Assembly (NCBI GenBank): GCA_916700875.1
Contig: CAKAKS010000067.1
Location: 6,452,909-6,516,908 of the forward strand
Direction of reading: 5' to 3'
Length of the DNA: 64,000 nucleotides
From: Sebastes aleutianus
Taxonomy: Eukaryota; Chordata; Actinopteri; Perciformes; Sebastidae
Below the pieces are notes generated by a model, which saw only the letters and a list, made by a program, of their open reading frames with translations, was not told the DNA's origin and searched no databases. Positions 1-11,999 of the stretch are shown here, one piece after another; positions within the stretch are counted from its first letter, which is position 1; each line of letters begins with the position of its first letter. Both the position numbers and the translations under genes were made by a program.

Positions 1-1750
1 ATCAGTAAAAAAATAAAACAGGGATACATAGAGAGAACTAGATAGTCGATACATTTTGCTTCATAAACAGCAGAGGGTGCAAGATGAGCATGAAACGGCG
101 CGGTATAGACACATTGAACACAGGATGCATACGTGCCAGCCAGCATGGAGAACAGTAAGCAATGTGCAGACAAATAATATGCTGTATTGACAGCATTGCA
201 TAATGCTGGTGTAGTGGCAATAAATGCCACATCATGAGATCGGGTTGTGTTTAATAAATAGAGGTGGTTTTAATTTTAAGAATGGCTCGAGGGCACGGGT
301 TTTGACAGTGTAATCTCTACATTAAGTCAATAAACTTTATCGGCAACAACCCCAAGACAAGTAACGGATCAAACTTCCCTTCCAGACTGTATTTAAGTAG
401 GAATAAGGAAGCAGTGGTTTTACACTACATGAAGGTAGTTAAGAAGATTCATCACCATAACAGCTGCAACGTTCTGGAGCTGTGATGTGTCCCCAATTCA
501 GCAACATGAGCTAAGAGTGTGGAAATGTTAAGGCCCCTGAGAGCAGACCGAATCATTAAAACTTTACACATCATTTACAGGAGGAGAGGGAAGACATTCA
601 TTTAAGGCTGTGGTTTCTTTTAGGCATATTTGATGTTTTTTTTCAGCCTGCATGAGCCGTTTTGGTTACCTCCGTGGTTGGATACGACTTCCCAGTCGCG
701 CTCTCTTTAAATAATGATAAAGAGCATCTGCCTGACAGTGTTCCTGTGTAGCCAAACCACACTTACCTGTAACATACACAACACCTTATCTGGTTGTCTA
801 GTCCTGGGCTTAAACATGCTCGGTGGTTTATTCTAGATGGCATTAATCATCTGAGTCGGGGGTGTGTATCATCCAGGAGATCTCTGGGTGTCAAAACTGG
901 AAAGAATGTTATTTATTACAGGAACTATACGATATTCTTGAGAGCAGTACAATAATATATATGAAAAAAATGCCCCCTAAATCAAGTTTCATAATCTAAT
1001 TTGACTTTTTTCTACCCATATTAGCTTTGCTCTAGTGTTGTGACTTTGAAAAAAGAATTCTTATTTACATATTCTCAGAAAAATCCCTGTGGGTTCTCTC
1101 AAAGTCACTTTTACCATCTCCATTAAATAATTTTCTTCTGAGCAGCTGCACACTCAATACTTGATGAGAAAGATATTTTCTCTCTTACTCCTCAGTCACT
1201 CTCGAGTATTGAATACTTCCCACAAGATGTGTGCGTTTGATTCGCAACAGTTCAGTGTTACTGCATCAGTCCGGTGCAGTTGGATTAATCACAAACTACG
1301 GATACATAATTGAATGAGTGAATTTGTTGTTTTTGTTAAAAAAAATATTGTAATGCTGTCATAAAAAGAAGACTGGTTCATCTTTTAACTGTAAAAATCA
1401 CTGGATACTTTGCTGGAATTTTGCACAATTTGCAGCAACATAAAAGGGTCACATAATAAATGCATGGAACATTTAAATTGTAGCTTAGTGCTCTGGTTCC
1501 TGGTTGCTTGTAGTCTGATTGGACTTGAGCTGGCTCATTATAATCACCATAACACACTCAGAATGTGCTGATAATTCCCTTTTTAAAGAGGCTCGATGTA
1601 AGAATCAGAAATTGCTTGTTAACCGTGACACCTGAGGCCATTTAGTCAACGACAATCAGCGCCCTGTTGCACGCGCTTGTGCTCACACTTGGAAGAAGCG
1701 AGCATGAGACCGGAAAGTAGGAAGGATAAGTCTGGGTGGGGAAAGTGAAA
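1..1750. other. Non-coding sequence, nothing recognised
   Basis: No splice-flanked exon, RNA gene or clear repeat family could be supported here. The sequence is moderately AT-rich with scattered short A or T runs. It may be intron of the gene whose possible last exon lies at 3656, but nothing in the sequence proves that. Confidence 0.4.
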
Positions 1751-1960
1751 GTGCCCCTCCCTCATTACCACCACTGAGGTGCCCTTGAGCAAGGCACTTA
1801 ACCGCAACCGCTCCAGTGGAGCTGCTCAGTGTTCAGCAGATCAGACATTGATTGTACTGCCCAGCTTTCAGGTGTGAATGTGATCAGGGTGTTCCTGAAA
1901 AAGAGAGCTCAGTGAACCTCCCCCTGAATAAATAAAGGTAAAAAAAAATAAAAAAAAACA
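1751..1960 (+). repeat. Probable SINE-like interspersed repeat
   Basis: The block begins near a gaggtgcccttgagcaaggc motif and ends in aataaataaaggt followed by two A-rich runs, as expected for a retroposed short element with an A-rich tail. This combination is frequent in teleost genomes from general knowledge. No clear A and B boxes were found, so the class is inferred. Confidence 0.5.
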
Positions 1961-2495
1961 CTCCGTAGATGCGAGCATCGGTCAAGACAGTGAGGCGACA
2001 CACACGAGACTGAACGTGATTGACAGCTAAAACAACAATATCACTATATGTTTCACATGCATGTCAGCTTACCTGTCCAATAGGAATTTTGTCAGCTCGG
2101 GGTTCGTTTTGAAACCCAAAACCAAACGAAGGTCCCTCCATGAATCCATGTGCCGGCCGATATTGACCCTAGTTTTCCCCTCTGACGTTGGTCACATTCC
2201 TGTTTTGCAAGACGGCTTCACTAGATATAACTTAGTTTTTTTGTGCTTCCCGTTTGTGTTGGAGTCTGAGTTGTGGTGGTGGCTGGTCGTTTGTTGGTGC
2301 TAGCGGACTCCATTTCTAACTGAATGTTAGCTATGGTTGCGCACTGTTAGCCCTGAAGCAGAGCTGAAGAGAGTGAAGGCACTTGCGAGCGCGCATGACG
2401 TCAGATCCATTGGATCTTCCCAGAAAAAATGGCCCGCGTTCTTCACATTAAAATCAGTCTACAGGCTGATTATGGAGGACGGAACCTACCATATA
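1961..2495. other. Non-coding sequence, nothing recognised
   Basis: A continuous + strand frame of 80 codons exists at 2061-2303 but has no domain, no splice context and ordinary composition. No gene is supported. Confidence 0.4.
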
Positions 2496-2499
2496 ATAT

Positions 2500-2965
2500 A
2501 AAATAAGTGAATGAATGAATAAATAAATAAATGACTCGATAAATAAAAGAATAAATATGTCATTAAATGTAGTAAAAATTATATTAAAAATAGATGTAGC
2601 CATTAATTAATTGAGAAATGGGACATAAGTGACAGCCCCCTCATTTGCATAATGAGGCGGAAACGCATACAAAAAATGTAAAAAGAAATGTATGAAGAAA
2701 AGAATACAGAAATAAATAAGTTTGGAGAAATAAATAAGGGGGGAAATGCAAAGGGAAAATCGTGCATAAATAAATAAATATATAAGTGCATAAATAGATA
2801 CATTTAAAAATGAATAAAAAATAAATAAAAGCAAAAATGAATGAATAAATACAAAAAAATGCTAAAATAAATACATTTCAAAATTAATAAAGATAAATAA
2901 AAAGGAAAATTAAACGATAGAGTAAATGAATAAGGGAATTAATACAAAGATAAATAAATAAAGCA
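2500..2965. repeat. Degenerate (AAAT)n-type low-complexity tract
   Basis: About 460 bases are dominated by aaataaataaatg-like units on the + strand, interrupted by short unique stretches. Similar tetranucleotide runs reappear at 3420-3490 on the other side of the LINE fragment. The tract gives long but meaningless frames on the minus strand. Confidence 0.7.
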
Positions 2966-2972
2966 AATTATT

Positions 2973-3008
<36 letters not shown>

Positions 3009-3345
3009 CTTTATTGTCCACAAATGTGGTAATTTGCCTTCACCTTCACAGGTTGGTTAAAACACATTATACTAAATCACATTACAATAAATAACACAAC
3101 ATGCAGTGAATCACAGTTAATACAAAAAATAGCAACATGCACAGTACAGATAACAATAGCGAGCATGGTCCCAGTGTGAATGGTGTTTATGAATTCAGTA
3201 AAGTTATTGAATTTGGTATGAAAGACTTTTCATAAATGTTCTTTGTTGCTGCGGCGGATCTATAGCGTCTTCCCGAGATCTGTTTTATAAATTCTTTAAA
3301 AAGAGGATGAACGGGATCAGACACAATTTGTCTGGCTTTTTATTT
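2966..3345 (-). mobile_element. 3' end of a LINE retrotransposon, 5'-truncated
   Basis: Read on the minus strand, this stretch ends with a degraded reverse-transcriptase ORF terminus, a short 3' UTR and an (ATT)n tail at about 2971-3008. That is the usual structure of a 5'-truncated non-LTR insertion. The clade (L2, CR1 or Rex-like) is not certain. Confidence 0.75.
3187..3339 (-). pseudogene. C-terminal remnant of a LINE reverse transcriptase
   Basis: The minus frame reads DPVHPLFKEF, then SGRRYR, then KSFIPNSITLLNS before a stop codon at 3187-3189. The SGRRYR and SFIPxSIxLLN pattern is typical of the extreme C terminus of fish non-LTR retrotransposon proteins. Only about 50 residues remain, so it cannot be functional. 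It is annotated as part of the LINE fragment around it. Confidence 0.7.
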
Positions 3346-3655
3346 CACAGAAAACAGAAATATCAATTTAATGTCACCTTTATCAATTAATAAATGGCTA
3401 CATTTATTTTGTTATATTATTTTTGCTACATTTAATGACTTATTTATTTATCGATTCGTTTATTTATTGATTCATTTATTTTTTTATTTTGGCAGTTTCC
3501 GTCCTCCATAGCTGATGGACGAAACCCTGTTCACATTTTAGCAATAAAAAACGATTAAAAAAATGTTTATACATGTAAAAATGTACACTTTCAAAGGCTT
3601 TTTGAGCATCATGTGATTTTTTTAAAACTTCCTCTGTTGTGTTGCGTCTCTTCAG

Positions 3656-3799
3656 GCTGGAACGTGGGCGAAGGCTCAGACCTACCAGGGGATCTACGCC
3701 TCGTGGGCCGTGCTGCTGCTCCTGGTTCTCGTCACCTTGGCTCGGGCCTTCTACTGGGCCTGCATGAGGGTCAGCCAGCCCCTCCAGAACTTCACATAG
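3656..3799 (+). CDS. Possible last coding exon of an unidentified membrane protein
   Basis: A pyrimidine-rich stretch ending gcgtctcttcag at 3655 is a good splice acceptor. The phase-0 frame after it gives 47 residues and a TAG stop at 3797-3799. The peptide holds one strong hydrophobic segment, around SWAVLLLLVLVTLARAF, with aromatic residues on both sides, then a short tail ending LQNFT. This fits a C-terminal transmembrane helix and a brief tail. The GC content is well above the flanks and the sequence after the stop looks like 3' UTR. I do not recognise the family. A loose resemblance to the start of ABCC-type transmembrane domains was noticed but no further ABC exon follows. No upstream exon was found, so this could be an isolated or dead exon. 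Confidence 0.4.
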   Translation, partial: AGTWAKAQTYQGIYASWAVLLLLVLVTLARAFYWACMRVSQPLQNFT

Positions 3800-6700
3800 A
3801 GCCTCCTCCAGCCCTGCCGCTCCTCTCTTCCCAACCCGCCAGGCAGAAGGAAAGATGGCTTTAAAGAAAGAAAAAAAAAAACACAAAAAACAGAATATTT
3901 ATTTAAACCCAATTCCAGAAAGAGAAAGTTCTCGTCCTCCTGTCCCTTCCCTTTTAGTCAAATGTGTTTCTAAAACTGGATGGCGGTGGCAGCGACTGCT
4001 ATATATCTATCGGTAATTATGATGATGCGTATAGCCTAATGTACTGTTTATCTGTTCTAATCTCGTGGCCAGTGTGGGGTTCATTTTAACATAACAATTG
4101 TAACGATTTTTCTTCTTCTCTTTCCCACTGCGCTGTTTATAAATTTTGGCTTCAGTCTGTGGCACAACGGTTGCAACTTCTAAGGCCGAGGGCTTAAAGC
4201 CAAGTGTTAGATGTGAATATTGCCCTTGTTTTTGTTTAAGGGGACGCTCCCTCTCCAATCCTAATTTGACATTAGGTTTAGTATTTGAGCATTTTACATT
4301 TTTAAAAACCGAAAAAACAAATAATTTTGTGAAAAAGCGGCAATGACGTCAGATGAAGCTAACACATCGATGCCAGCAGAAGACAGAGTGGCTGGAGGGA
4401 CATCAGCCCCCCCCCTTTTGTGAAGCAAAAGATCAAGTAGGTGTTGAAATGTGTCTGCAAAAATTTAATTCAGCAGTACGTGAAGGTAGGCTATGATGTT
4501 TTTGAACTCAGTGTTTCTGCTGAATTATCCCCTGGGACTGACTTTGATCCAAAGCAGCTGGAAAGCCTTAAAAGGAGGTGTGGTAGAAGGATTCAACACA
4601 TGCATACACACACACATACATACATACACGGCCACATAAATGCATACCGGCACACAACAAAAGGAGGATGCTCTTTTTAGAGTTGCAATGACTCACAAAC
4701 CAGTTTGTCAAAGGCGTTCCAGCCTCTCCCTTCAAAGACAGACCTGCAAACAGATTTTCTCCATATTGGTTGTCCTTATTTCAGTGAAGGAAACATGCAT
4801 GCCACTTTGCATAAAAGTTGGATATTTAGTTCTGGTCCTTTTTAAATGTGTAACCCCCATCTGTCAGGAGAACGGGATTTATTTAAATTTTGATCTTTTC
4901 ATTATTTATTTCCCCATTATACCTAAATGCCAACTTCTATCGCATATCTCCGATTGACATGTCATAGCAGAATGTGGTATAATCCTCCCTCCCATTTTTC
5001 AAGAGGCAGGTTTACTTTATTCCATACGTCTATGTGGTTCGTCCTCGGTAGATTTCGCTCAGCTCGGCTTTTCCAAAACAGACCAAAAATATGAAACAAA
5101 ACACGGAGAGCTATTTGCTGTTAAAACATTGATATCTGCCTCCTTAGACCCACAAAGCCCTGAGTATAAGATGTGTTTTGGAATTGCTTTCTGTTGTTGG
5201 TTGTAAGCTTTCATGCTTTCAAAGATCACTTCATGTTTGTCTTGGGAGAGGACTAAGCTGAATTTTAAGGGCCTGTCTGTATGTCTCGCTAGCTGAGGTT
5301 GAATCTGTGAAAGCAAAACAAATGGTGAGCTTAAAAATACAATAAGTCAGGCTTTTCATAGCTCCTGATGGCAACCCTCTAAAATGTTGGGGATGTACAT
5401 CTAAACGCACCAGAGCTCAAATAACAAAACTGTAATTGGCATGAAAGCACCAATGTTGCTCAACTGTCAATGTTTTGATTGCATTTGCGACCATTCATGG
5501 TGGAAAAATATGTCCAGTTTTTTGTCATTGAAGATGGGAGGCTGTTCCTGAGCTTTCTTATTGGTTGGTTCCAGATGGAGCGTCCACCTTAAAGCCAGTG
5601 GAATATCTGTAAAAAGAGGAAAGCTCTACCTACCACACAAAGTCTAACGCCAGTCAGAATAGGTCAGTAACATAAACACACACTACATGTTCCATTCTCA
5701 CTCAGTGTAAGTCCCATAGTGACTACTCTGTCTGTGGTTCTGAATGTGGTAACATTTCTTTTGTTATGAATTTTTTTTTTTTTTTCGTTTTGATTGTAAA
5801 TATATTTGTTGTTTATGTACAATGGAAGCGACTTAGCGAATTATGTTGCACTCCGACGAGCTTAACACTACTGCTGTGATCGCTGCGGACGTTTTATTTC
5901 TTGTTTTTATGAAGGTTATTTTTGCAACTCTTCACCTGTTACATATTTAATGATTGATGAACTACTAACCTAATAAGCCTCTGGACACCCGGTCGTGTCC
6001 AAAAAAATCTTTAACCACAAACACATCAACATACTCACACCTACAAAACTTCATTACTGAATCACATTCCCGAGCGACGACATTTCTATCTCACACACAA
6101 ACACACTCACCCAGCACCTTATACAGTAGTGAGAAACACTGCATACACCAAGTAAGACGAGATGAAGTTACCCTGCTAGACTGAACTGAGGTCGCAAACA
6201 GTTCGAAGTGTCATGTTATTTATTATACACGCTGCAAAAAAGGCCACAAATAAGTCATTCATCAAGTCCTAAAATCTTATTTATCATGGAAAAGTACCAA
6301 GAACATTTGTTTTTTTCCTTTTCTGAAATCAATACAATGACCTGCCAGTTTTAAGTTATGGTCAGTTCATTACTTTTTAAGATTGATAAGAAAAAAAAAT
6401 AAGATTAAAGGACAGAGTTGACTTGTTTAAGAAGACCTTTTTTTGCGGTGGAGTGATCATGTTTTATCCATGACTGCAAAAGAAATCAATCATGTTAAAC
6501 GCCAATAATCAAGAACCTGGCTGATGCTCTTTTCAGAGTTTGTTTACACACAAATAAAGACATGATGATGTAAAAAAACAAAAACTGCTAACATGAGTTC
6601 TTTGTTCTTTCAGGATCTGATAACGCCATGAATCTCGGTTCATTTTACTTTTTTATTTATTTGAAAAAAAATCAGTCCAAATTTAAGGCTTAAAGTAGTA

Positions 6701-7480
6701 ACCTCAAATATTACTGTTCCAAAACCTGTAATTTTATGATGCAACATTTTCAGGCAAACCTGCCTGGCGAAGACCTTGACAGTTGACTTGTTGCATCATA
6801 AATATTTTTGGGAGCTTGCAATATTCAGTGTGTGGAGCGCCTCTCTTTTTCTTTACTTTGTATGCTGCTTTTGTCCTGCATCTGTGCCATATTGGGTTTG
6901 GATGTGTACACAGGTGCCAAACCTTTTTTTTGTGTGATGTAACCCCCACAGCCCGATCCGATGAGCTCAAGTACCATTTGATCGACACTACCGTCAAGTT
7001 TTTAGTGTAATTTGAAATGCATCTTGAGCTGGATGTTACCTAATACTAAGTTATTGATTAAGTTGAAATGTCAATGTTTAGGTCAATTTGGTTAAGTTTG
7101 CATTGGTAGCCTACTATTCAATTTCAATTTCAATTTCATTAGCGTTTTTACTACCACTTGGGAGTGGAAGAAACCAAACAACTGCAGTTTTTTTATACAT
7201 GACTTCTTACATAGCGTACGTAATGTAAAATTACTCAACGTTGACGTTTGGTTTCACAGACACCGGTCTCCTGGGTGAAACCAAAAGGTCATCACCACGT
7301 TACAGAAGAAAAAGCAGGACTTCAAGCGAGGCGTTTCAGGCAGTTCAGGTGCAGTGTTTCAGTGGGGGAGAGTAACTCCCTTTGCCATGGACTTTGTAAC
7401 TTTGCAGAACTTTTACATGCACAAAAAAAACTATATAACACACTAAAGGAAAGGGGACGAAGTACAAAGGCATAATAGTT
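3800..7480. other. 3' flank of the possible membrane-protein exon and non-coding sequence
   Basis: No supported gene. The first few hundred bases are a plausible 3' UTR of the exon at 3656. There is a short CA/TA-rich patch near 4600-4640 and a T run near 5770. A fragment at 7100-7250 is AT-rich and unremarkable. Frames of 80-100 codons occur on both strands but lack domains and splice context. Confidence 0.4.
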
Positions 7481-7484
7481 CCTC

Positions 7485-8275
7485 TTTAACTCCGCCTCCC
7501 AGCCCTCGTCTGGGTCTCATTCACATGAACGGAGGAAGCGAAATAACTGGATTCAGCTATTAGTGCATTTTACAACTTTTAGGACCTAATGAGTTAAAGG
7601 ACCAGTGTGTAACAATTAGGGGGATCTATTGTCAAAAATGGAATATAATATTAATAAGTATGTTTTCTTCAGTGTATAATCACCTAATAATAAGAATCAT
7701 ATTTTTGTTACCTCAGAATGAGCCGATAATATCTATATAGGGAGCGGGTCCTCTTCACGGAGTCCGCCATGTTGCACCGCCATATTTCTACAGTAGCCCA
7801 GAATGGACAAACCAAACTCTGTTAACTTTTCCTGCTTGGGCCTGAGTCGATAACATTACTCGCTCCTGCTGCTCTCTCTCTTGCTTCACCACTCACTTCC
7901 CACGTACACACACTCTAAGCACTGGCTCTGCTCCAGATGGCCTATACGCTACTCTTACAACAACTGGCTCTAGAGAGGGACATTCGCGTCTTCGTGTCAG
8001 CCACTGTGGCTCTCCAACAACGTTTGGCACACGGGAGAGGCTTCAGTTGGTTGCAATCTGCAACCTCACCGCTAGATACCACCAGATCCTACACACTGCA
8101 CCTTTTAAATAAGGACTATTCAAGTGTTCATACTGGTAAGCTGATTTATCTCAAAAGAATTATCCGCTGATTTACAGACGTCTCTTTCCCAATGTACGTC
8201 TATGGGTTGTAATTTCACCGTTTTTGTCACTATGAAAATTAGCTTCAAAGCCTTCCTGGGGGCTTGGTTTCAACC
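7485..8275 (+). repeat. Interspersed repeat (here R2) interrupted by a TTAA element
   Basis: The segments 7485-7597 and 8105-8275 match, in reverse complement, one continuous block at about 52067-52420. Shared landmarks include the cattcacatgaacggagg motif on the left, and tgttcatactgg plus a run near cccaatgtacgtc on the right. Between the two halves sits the TTAA-flanked element 7598-8104. R2 is of unknown class. Confidence 0.7.
7598..8104 (+). mobile_element. TTAA-flanked MITE, family T1, copy A
   Basis: The element starts aggaccagtgtgtaac directly after TTAA at 7594-7597 and ends with a related inverted terminus (cacactgcacctt) before TTAA at 8105-8108. The interior holds gggagcgggtcctcttcacg and ttgcaatctgcaacc motifs that recur in the other T1 copies. 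It has no transposase gene, so it is non-autonomous. TTAA target duplication is characteristic of Kolobok and piggyBac transposons; termini beginning AGG rather than CCC favour Kolobok by inference. Confidence 0.75.
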
Positions 8276-8279
8276 ATTT

Positions 8280-10165
8280 ATTCATTACTCTCAGCTAACT
8301 ACTTCAACTTCTCTGCTTTATTAACTAGTTTTCATGCAATCAATCTCAACACGCTGTGGTTCTGACTCAAGTTGGTGGCGTGTACTGTGCAGCCAGCCTA
8401 TATTAGTAGCTATGCAGTGGTTATTTATGTCAGCATACACCAATTTAATCATACTTTGTTTATTTCCATCCTTAACACAAATATGTGGATATAGTTTTTA
8501 ATCAAATCATGATACCTATTTTTTCCACAATCTTTCCACGTACAACTGTCTACAGATTCGGTTTGAAGAAAATGTTTTTCAGTGAAACCTATGATTACAG
8601 CTGCCGTCCACTCCTAATTGGAATAATTCGCAGTTATTAAAATGAGTGAAATCAAACCATTTCTCTTTTTGCTGAACCTGAATCGCTCCAGTTTTACAGC
8701 CACTAATTTAAAGTTTTGTGCTGTTATTTTAAAAAAGGAGCCAAATTATCTTCAATTAAAAAAAAAAAAGTTTTTTTTGTTTTTTTCTCCCATTCCCACA
8801 AATGTTGGAAAGAAGCTCATCTTTTTCTCACACAACTTGGCCCCTGTCGGCCTCTTGAGTTTCATGCGGATATATTTTTTGCCTGGACACAAAGAGATGG
8901 AGGGATTAAGGACATTGAGAAACCTTTCAGAAACCACAGCTCCCCGGAGAGCAGCATGAACCAGGGAGGCTGAGAGACCAGAAAGTGGTGGGGAAAAAAA
9001 AGAAAAGCGCTAGGAAGTGAGGAAGACAATTGTTCCCATAACCTTCTGGTTTTAAGTGCGAGGGCATTTGCTTGCTTTCACTCTGTAGCACAGCAAACAC
9101 TCAGCCTCTCTCTTACATGAACACAAGCCAAAGTGCCTCAGGTCCATTTTATTGTCTTAAGATTTCATTCATGATATTATACCACTTCACCTCCTTGGGG
9201 AACGCTGCTGTCTCTGCTCTCCACTTTTGTTCTCTCTTCCATCTTGATCGTTTTCCCTTGTGAGATACTTCATTGACAATCCAGCTGATGTGGGACTCAT
9301 AAGATGGTGTAAAGCAGGAAGGAGAAGGGAAATCTCATTTGCTGTAAATCTTCTTATTTGTGTCTTTTTCATCATTACAGTCACCACCCGATGTGTGTGT
9401 GTACTGCAATATAGGATTTTCATGCTTTGTGCGCATCACTTCACAGTTGAGGAACCTTTTTCTCATAGTTATTTGGCTAACTCTATTATTAGGAAATAAT
9501 GCTTTTTTTTAATGAGAATAATTTTTCTAACAGCATGACTCGAGCCTTTGAAAATGCAGCAACACAATAAATCCTGTGTTTGTAAGGAAATGGTTTTTGC
9601 ATCATCCAAACTTGATAGAGCTCTTTTTTCATTTTGGATGATATAGGCTATGTGTTTCTGATGCCAAAATTCAGAGAGAATTTGTTATTAAGACAAACCA
9701 CATCCTTATAGCCTACACTAAAGCATATGTGACAAAATATGGGGTTGAATTATGGCTGGGCAAAATGGCTGCAATTATATCATGTTTTTTAATATTTTAT
9801 AGATGTTTTTCTTCTTTATTACCTCCCCCTTATTTCATTTATTACCTACTCATCTTAGTTATTTTCTTTCTCCTTTCCCCATCTGTACCTTCTCATATAC
9901 AACATACACAAACAGTATAACAAACATAGTCTTTCCATTAGTATATACAGCAATTCCCCTCATAACCTCCCTTTACTTCCTATATCATATCATATTCCTT
10001 TTATACAAAACCTATGATCATTTTATTAATATGATGCAGTGTTATCCAACATTAGACTGTATAAAGTAAGAAAAATCAGCTCCACCTTGATGACCTAAAA
10101 CATTCACATGCTGCTTACATGTTAATTCATCAGTAGTAATAATAATATTATAATATTATAATACA
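8280..10165. other. Non-coding sequence, nothing recognised
   Basis: AT-rich sequence with A/T homopolymers, for example near 8760. No exon, RNA gene or clear transposon ends were seen. Confidence 0.4.
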
Positions 10166-10169
10166 ACAC

Positions 10170-10538
10170 TGACAGGGGCCACTTTTTACTTTTGATACTT
10201 TAAGTACATTTTGTTGCTGATACATATAAGTAAAAATGTACAGTTATAGTGCTACTTTTCCTTAAAGGACCAGTGTGTAACAATTAGGGGGATCTATTGG
10301 CAGAAATGAAATATCATATTAATAACTATGTTTTCTTTAGTGTATAATCACCTGATAATAAGAATCGTTGTTAACTTAGAATGAGACGTTTATATCTACA
10401 TAGGGAGCGGGTCCTCTTCACGGAGTCCGCCTTGTTGCACCGCCATGTTTCTACAATAGCCCAGAACGGACAAATCAAACTCTGTTAACTTTTCCTGCTT
10501 TGGCCGGAGTTGATAACGTTACTCGCTTCCGTCGCTGC

Positions 10539-10581
<43 letters not shown>

Positions 10582-10850
10582 TTCACCACTCACTTCCCAT
10601 GTACACACACACTCTACACACTGGCTCCGCTCCAGCTGGCTCTAGAGAGGGTCATTCACGTTTTCGTCTCGGCCACTCGAGCTCTCCAACACACGGCAAC
10701 ACACGGGAGAGGCTTCAGTCGGTTGCAATCTCCTCAACTCACCGCTAGATACCGCCAGATCTTACACACTGGACCTTTAAGTAAAAATTTGAATGCAGGA
10801 CTTTTACTTGTAACAGAGGGTTTTAACAATTTAATATTGCTACTTACTCA
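10170..10850 (+). repeat. Teleost-type interspersed repeat hosting a TTAA element
   Basis: The flanks 10170-10265 and 10777-10850 include a gaatgcaggacttttacttg motif and belong to a repeat whose less interrupted relative lies at about 11375-11706. The insert between them is T1 copy B. Class unassigned. Confidence 0.6.
10266..10776 (+). mobile_element. TTAA-flanked MITE, family T1, copy B
   Basis: This is the cleanest T1 copy, 511 bases between TTAA at 10262-10265 and TTAA at 10777-10780. Its termini are inverted: aggaccagtgtgtaa on the left, and cacactggacct on the right. An internal (CT)n run at about 10541-10578 makes open frames that are not genes. Confidence 0.8.
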
Positions 10851-11029
10851 AGTAAATAATTCCTCCACTAATGTATGTATCATGATATGAGGATATTCCA
10901 TTAAAAGTCAATATATCATTTGAATTATTACCCATCTCTAACATGATTACAGCATATGAATGTTTATTATGCTAAATTGTAATCGCCCAATAATCTGTTT
11001 GCAATGTACCAGACATCGTTCTCCAAACA

Positions 11030-11365
11030 TTGCACTTTAAAGCGTCAGTTGGCAAAAAGTTTGTAGCATCATTGGGCAAAAATTCCATAATAACCTTTCA
11101 GCATATTGTAATTCAAGTGTTCCTATTGGCTGTGCTCGAGCTGGTGGGCGGTGATTGGTATTTCCTCAGCTGGTCTCAACATGGCTGCCGGGTCACAAAC
11201 GTTCTCATTTTACAGCTAAACAGTTCACTACAAGATGTGTCTGAAAACATTTCAGGAGAGAAATAGGCATTACAGTAACAGAATATTAATTCATATGTGA
11301 TCAGCGCTGCCTAGTTTTACTGTTTGATTGGAGTTTGCGAGTGATTGACAGCCGGCTCATATAGA
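11030..11365 (+). repeat. Fragment of TTAA-type repeat family T3
   Basis: The sequence from tttaaagcgtcagttggc shares the gcatcattgggcaaaaa motif and several later landmarks, such as ccataataacctttcagc, with the copies at 36028-36644 and, inverted, 29167-29900. The right end is missing. Confidence 0.65.
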
Positions 11366-11374
11366 CATTTTATG

Positions 11375-11705
11375 CAACTTTATACTTCTACTCTACTACA
11401 TTTAAGAGACAAATATTGTACTTTTTGCTCTACTACATTTAATTGACTAGTTATTTTGCAGATTCAGATTAATACAAATTATACAATCAACTAATAAATA
11501 ATGTATTATAATAGATAAAAAATAATAGTTTATACAAAATAGATTAAAATATGCCCCACCTTTTCCAGCTGCAACATCAATAATTGTAATCCAATAATAT
11601 AATATTTGAGTGGCTCATTTTACCTAAGTATATTCTGATGCCAATACTTCTGTACATTTAATGTGTCAGTAAGAATTTGAATGCAGGACTTTTTCTTGTA
11701 ACAGA

Positions 11706-11706
<1 letters not shown>
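11375..11706 (+). repeat. Interspersed repeat related to the host of T1 copy B
   Basis: Contains tactctactacattt twice and gaatgcaggactttttcttg near its right end, as in the flanks of 10266-10776. It runs directly into a (TA)n array at 11707-11740. Confidence 0.55.

Positions 11707-11740
<34 letters not shown>
11707..11740. repeat. (TA)n microsatellite
   Basis: Seventeen perfect TA dinucleotides read directly from the sequence. Confidence 0.9.
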
Positions 11741-11743
<3 letters not shown>

Positions 11744-11924
11744 TGAGGTATTACAACTTTCTTAGCCTATAAGCAAAACATCTGAGTACCTCTCCCACCC
11801 TTGCTGAAGAGGTTTATCCTGATACAATCAATTATTTTCTTCTCTCTCCTGCCTCTGTTTTATTGCTTACATGTTCTAACGGAGCTCAATCAAATCAAAG
11901 CTGTTTTAAGTTACTCCACAGAGA

Positions 11925-11939
11925 CACACACGCACACAC

Positions 11940-11986
<47 letters not shown>
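11925..11986. repeat. (AC)n microsatellite
   Basis: About 30 AC units with two GC interruptions at the start. Smaller CA-rich patches follow at 12168-12190 and 12206-12222. Confidence 0.9.
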
Positions 11987-11989
<3 letters not shown>

Positions 11990-11999
11990 CTTCTCTTGC

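Noticed and set aside
3656..3799. Reading the exon as part of an ABCC-type transporter
   Set aside because: The resemblance is limited to hydrophobic spacing; a stop codon follows at once and no nucleotide-binding domain or further membrane exon lies downstream.
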